From Knoellia koreensis (GTDB lineage: Bacteria > Actinomycetota > Actinomycetes > Actinomycetales > Dermatophilaceae), in contig NZ_JABEPQ010000002.1 of NCBI RefSeq assembly GCF_013041615.1, forward strand, positions 434,001 to 498,000: a stretch of 64,000 nt of DNA, read 5' to 3'. Positions 63,031-64,000 of the stretch are shown one piece after another (position 1 is the first letter of the stretch; every line of letters starts with the position of its first letter). The notes below the pieces were generated by a model, which was not told the origin of the DNA, did no database searches, and was given only the letters and a program-made list of their open reading frames with translations. Made by a program: the position numbers and the translations under genes.

Positions 63031-64000
63031 CCACCTCCCCCACCGTGTCGGCGACGCTCACCGACCCGGCACCCGCGAAGAGCCACGTGGCACCGCGCGC
63101 CACCCGGGTCCGACGCCGGATCGTGTGGGGCCTGGTCGTGGCACTCGGTGTCGGGGCCCTCGCGGCCATCGCGCTCAGCACCGCCGCGCCCGACCGCCTG
63201 CTCGAGCCCGAGGACCGCGGGCCGAACGGCGCCAACGTCCTCGTCCGGGTCCTGCAGCGCCACGGCGTCACCGTCGACGTGGTGCGCTCCATCGGTGAGC
63301 TCGCCGACGCCGGCATCGGGTCCGGCGCGACGGTCGTCATGGCCAACGGCGAGTACCTCGGCACCAGTGCCGCCGCCACCCTCGCCGAGGAGACCCGCAG
63401 CGCCGACCGCGTCGTGCTGCTCGCCCCGTCGACCGAACAGCTCGCGGCGATGGACCTGCCCCTCGCGGCGATCCCGGGCGACCCCACGGTCTCGTTGCGG
63501 GCCGACTGCACCAGCACCGTGGCCCGCGCCGACGACCACGTCGAGGGCACCGACGTGCGGCTCGTGCCGGCCGATGGTGCCGCCACCGACGCGGCGGTGC
63601 CCTGCTTCGCGGTACCGCCGCCGGACCAGTCGCGTCGCGGGTCTGGTTCCAAGTCCGGCAAGTCCGGCGAGAGCAAGCCCAGTGACCCGTACGCCTACGG
63701 GGTCGGCATGGCGACCGTCCCCGCCGGTGCCCGCGGCCCCGAGGTCGTCGTCATCGGCTTCGGCTCGAGCTTCACCAACCGCTTCGTCGACGAGGACTCC
63801 AGCGCCGGTGTCGCCGTCCGCGCGCTCGGGACGTCCAAGCGGCTGATCTGGTACCAGCCCGACGTGTCCGACCTCGCCAGCGTCGGCGACGACTCGGCTG
63901 GACCGACACCGTGGCCCCGCTGGCTCGGCCCTGCAGTCGCCCTGGCTGCCGTTGCCGTCATCGCGCTGGCCCTCGCCCGCGGCCGTCGCCTCGGACGCCT
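63027..64000 (+). CDS. DUF4350 domain protein (3' partial)
   Basis: Open to the right edge, at least 324 residues. One helix near the N-terminus ('IVWGLVVALGVGALAAIALS'), an extracytoplasmic DUF4350 domain ('EPEDRGPNGANVLVRVLQRH', 'ATVVMANGEYLGTSAAATLA', 'VVVIGFGSSFTNRFVDED') and a second helix 'LGPAVALAAVAVIALALARG'. The ATG overlaps the DUF4129 stop by four bases. MoxR and DUF58 genes normally follow in this cluster; they would lie outside the window. Confidence 0.82.
   Translation, partial: MTTSPTVSATLTDPAPAKSHVAPRATRVRRRIVWGLVVALGVGALAAIALSTAAPDRLLEPEDRGPNGANVLVRVLQRHGVTVDVVRSIGELADAGIGSGATVVMANGEYLGTSAAATLAEETRSADRVVLLAPSTEQLAAMDLPLAAIPGDPTVSLRADCTSTVARADDHVEGTDVRLVPADGAATDAAVPCFAVPPPDQSRRGSGSKSGKSGESKPSDPYAYGVGMATVPAGARGPEVVVIGFGSSFTNRFVDEDSSAGVAVRALGTSKRLIWYQPDVSDLASVGDDSAGPTPWPRWLGPAVALAAVAVIALALARGRRLGR

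Overview
The window is chromosomal DNA of a high-GC actinobacterium. Evidence: GC-rich codons throughout, GTG starts, an F420-type luciferase-like oxidoreductase, an acyl-CoA carboxylase with epsilon subunit, an MT0933-type antitoxin-domain protein and many apparently leaderless genes. An Intrasporangiaceae-like organism is my inference. The 8-mer GTATGCCG recurs about once per kb on both strands.

Layout. 1-5.8 kb: end of a glycosyltransferase, an F420-type oxidoreductase, and a four-gene minus-strand operon matching WbpA-WbpD-WbpE-WbpB (UDP-2,3-diacetamido-dideoxy-glucuronate synthesis). 6-9.6 kb: CoA-binding protein, cell-wall-binding repeat protein, purE and purK. 9.6-13.8 kb: GtrA protein, two-component system, enoyl-CoA hydratase, Rv1264-like adenylate cyclase. 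13.8-16.6 kb: birA divergent from the accD/accE carboxylase genes. 16.6-25.2 kb: a DUF559 gene between inverted pairs of a 33-bp tandem repeat, MOSC protein, DUF885 protein, Na+/H+ antiporter with a zf-UBP tail, Maf, MFS transporter, and a small membrane protein with its regulator.

25.3-36.3 kb is a type I-E CRISPR-Cas island: 31 repeats, then cas2-cas1-cas6e-cas5e-cas7e-cse2-cse1-cas3 on the minus strand. It lies between two copies (58/60 identical) of the 3' end of an acyl-CoA carboxyltransferase gene. The only intact copy of that gene is at the right border. The system looks decayed: cse1 has an in-frame amber codon and a frameshift, cas1 is frameshifted, cas2 lacks its stop and runs into the array, and there is no leader.

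36.3-39.7 kb: carboxyltransferase, acyl-CoA dehydrogenase and a MerR (LiuR-like) regulator with a palindromic operator. 39.7-43.8 kb: a frameshifted von Willebrand A surface protein, a small membrane protein, a Ser/Thr kinase and an HTH protein. 43.9-48.1 kb: PfkB kinase, G6PDH, tryptophan 2,3-dioxygenase, aldo/keto reductase. 48.3-51.3 kb: biotin carboxylase/BCCP alpha subunit and an MT0933-domain protein with a very long low-complexity tail. 51.4-61.1 kb: more 33-bp repeats, an Lpd-like flavoprotein, and a nucleoside/deoxyribose catabolic set (PNP, phosphopentomutase-like enzyme, DeoC, two aldehyde dehydrogenases, uridine-kinase-like protein), interrupted by an HtrA-like protease. 61.2-64 kb: membrane protein, DUF4129 and DUF4350 proteins, typical of a MoxR/DUF58 cluster running off the window.

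Functional links. BirA sits back to back with the carboxylase beta subunit, while the biotin-carrying alpha subunit is 32 kb away. The purine nucleoside phosphorylase, mutase and DeoC would together convert nucleosides to glyceraldehyde-3-phosphate and acetaldehyde, and the adjacent aldehyde dehydrogenase could oxidise the latter. No tRNA or rRNA gene was seen and no gene-free stretch exceeds about 300 bp.
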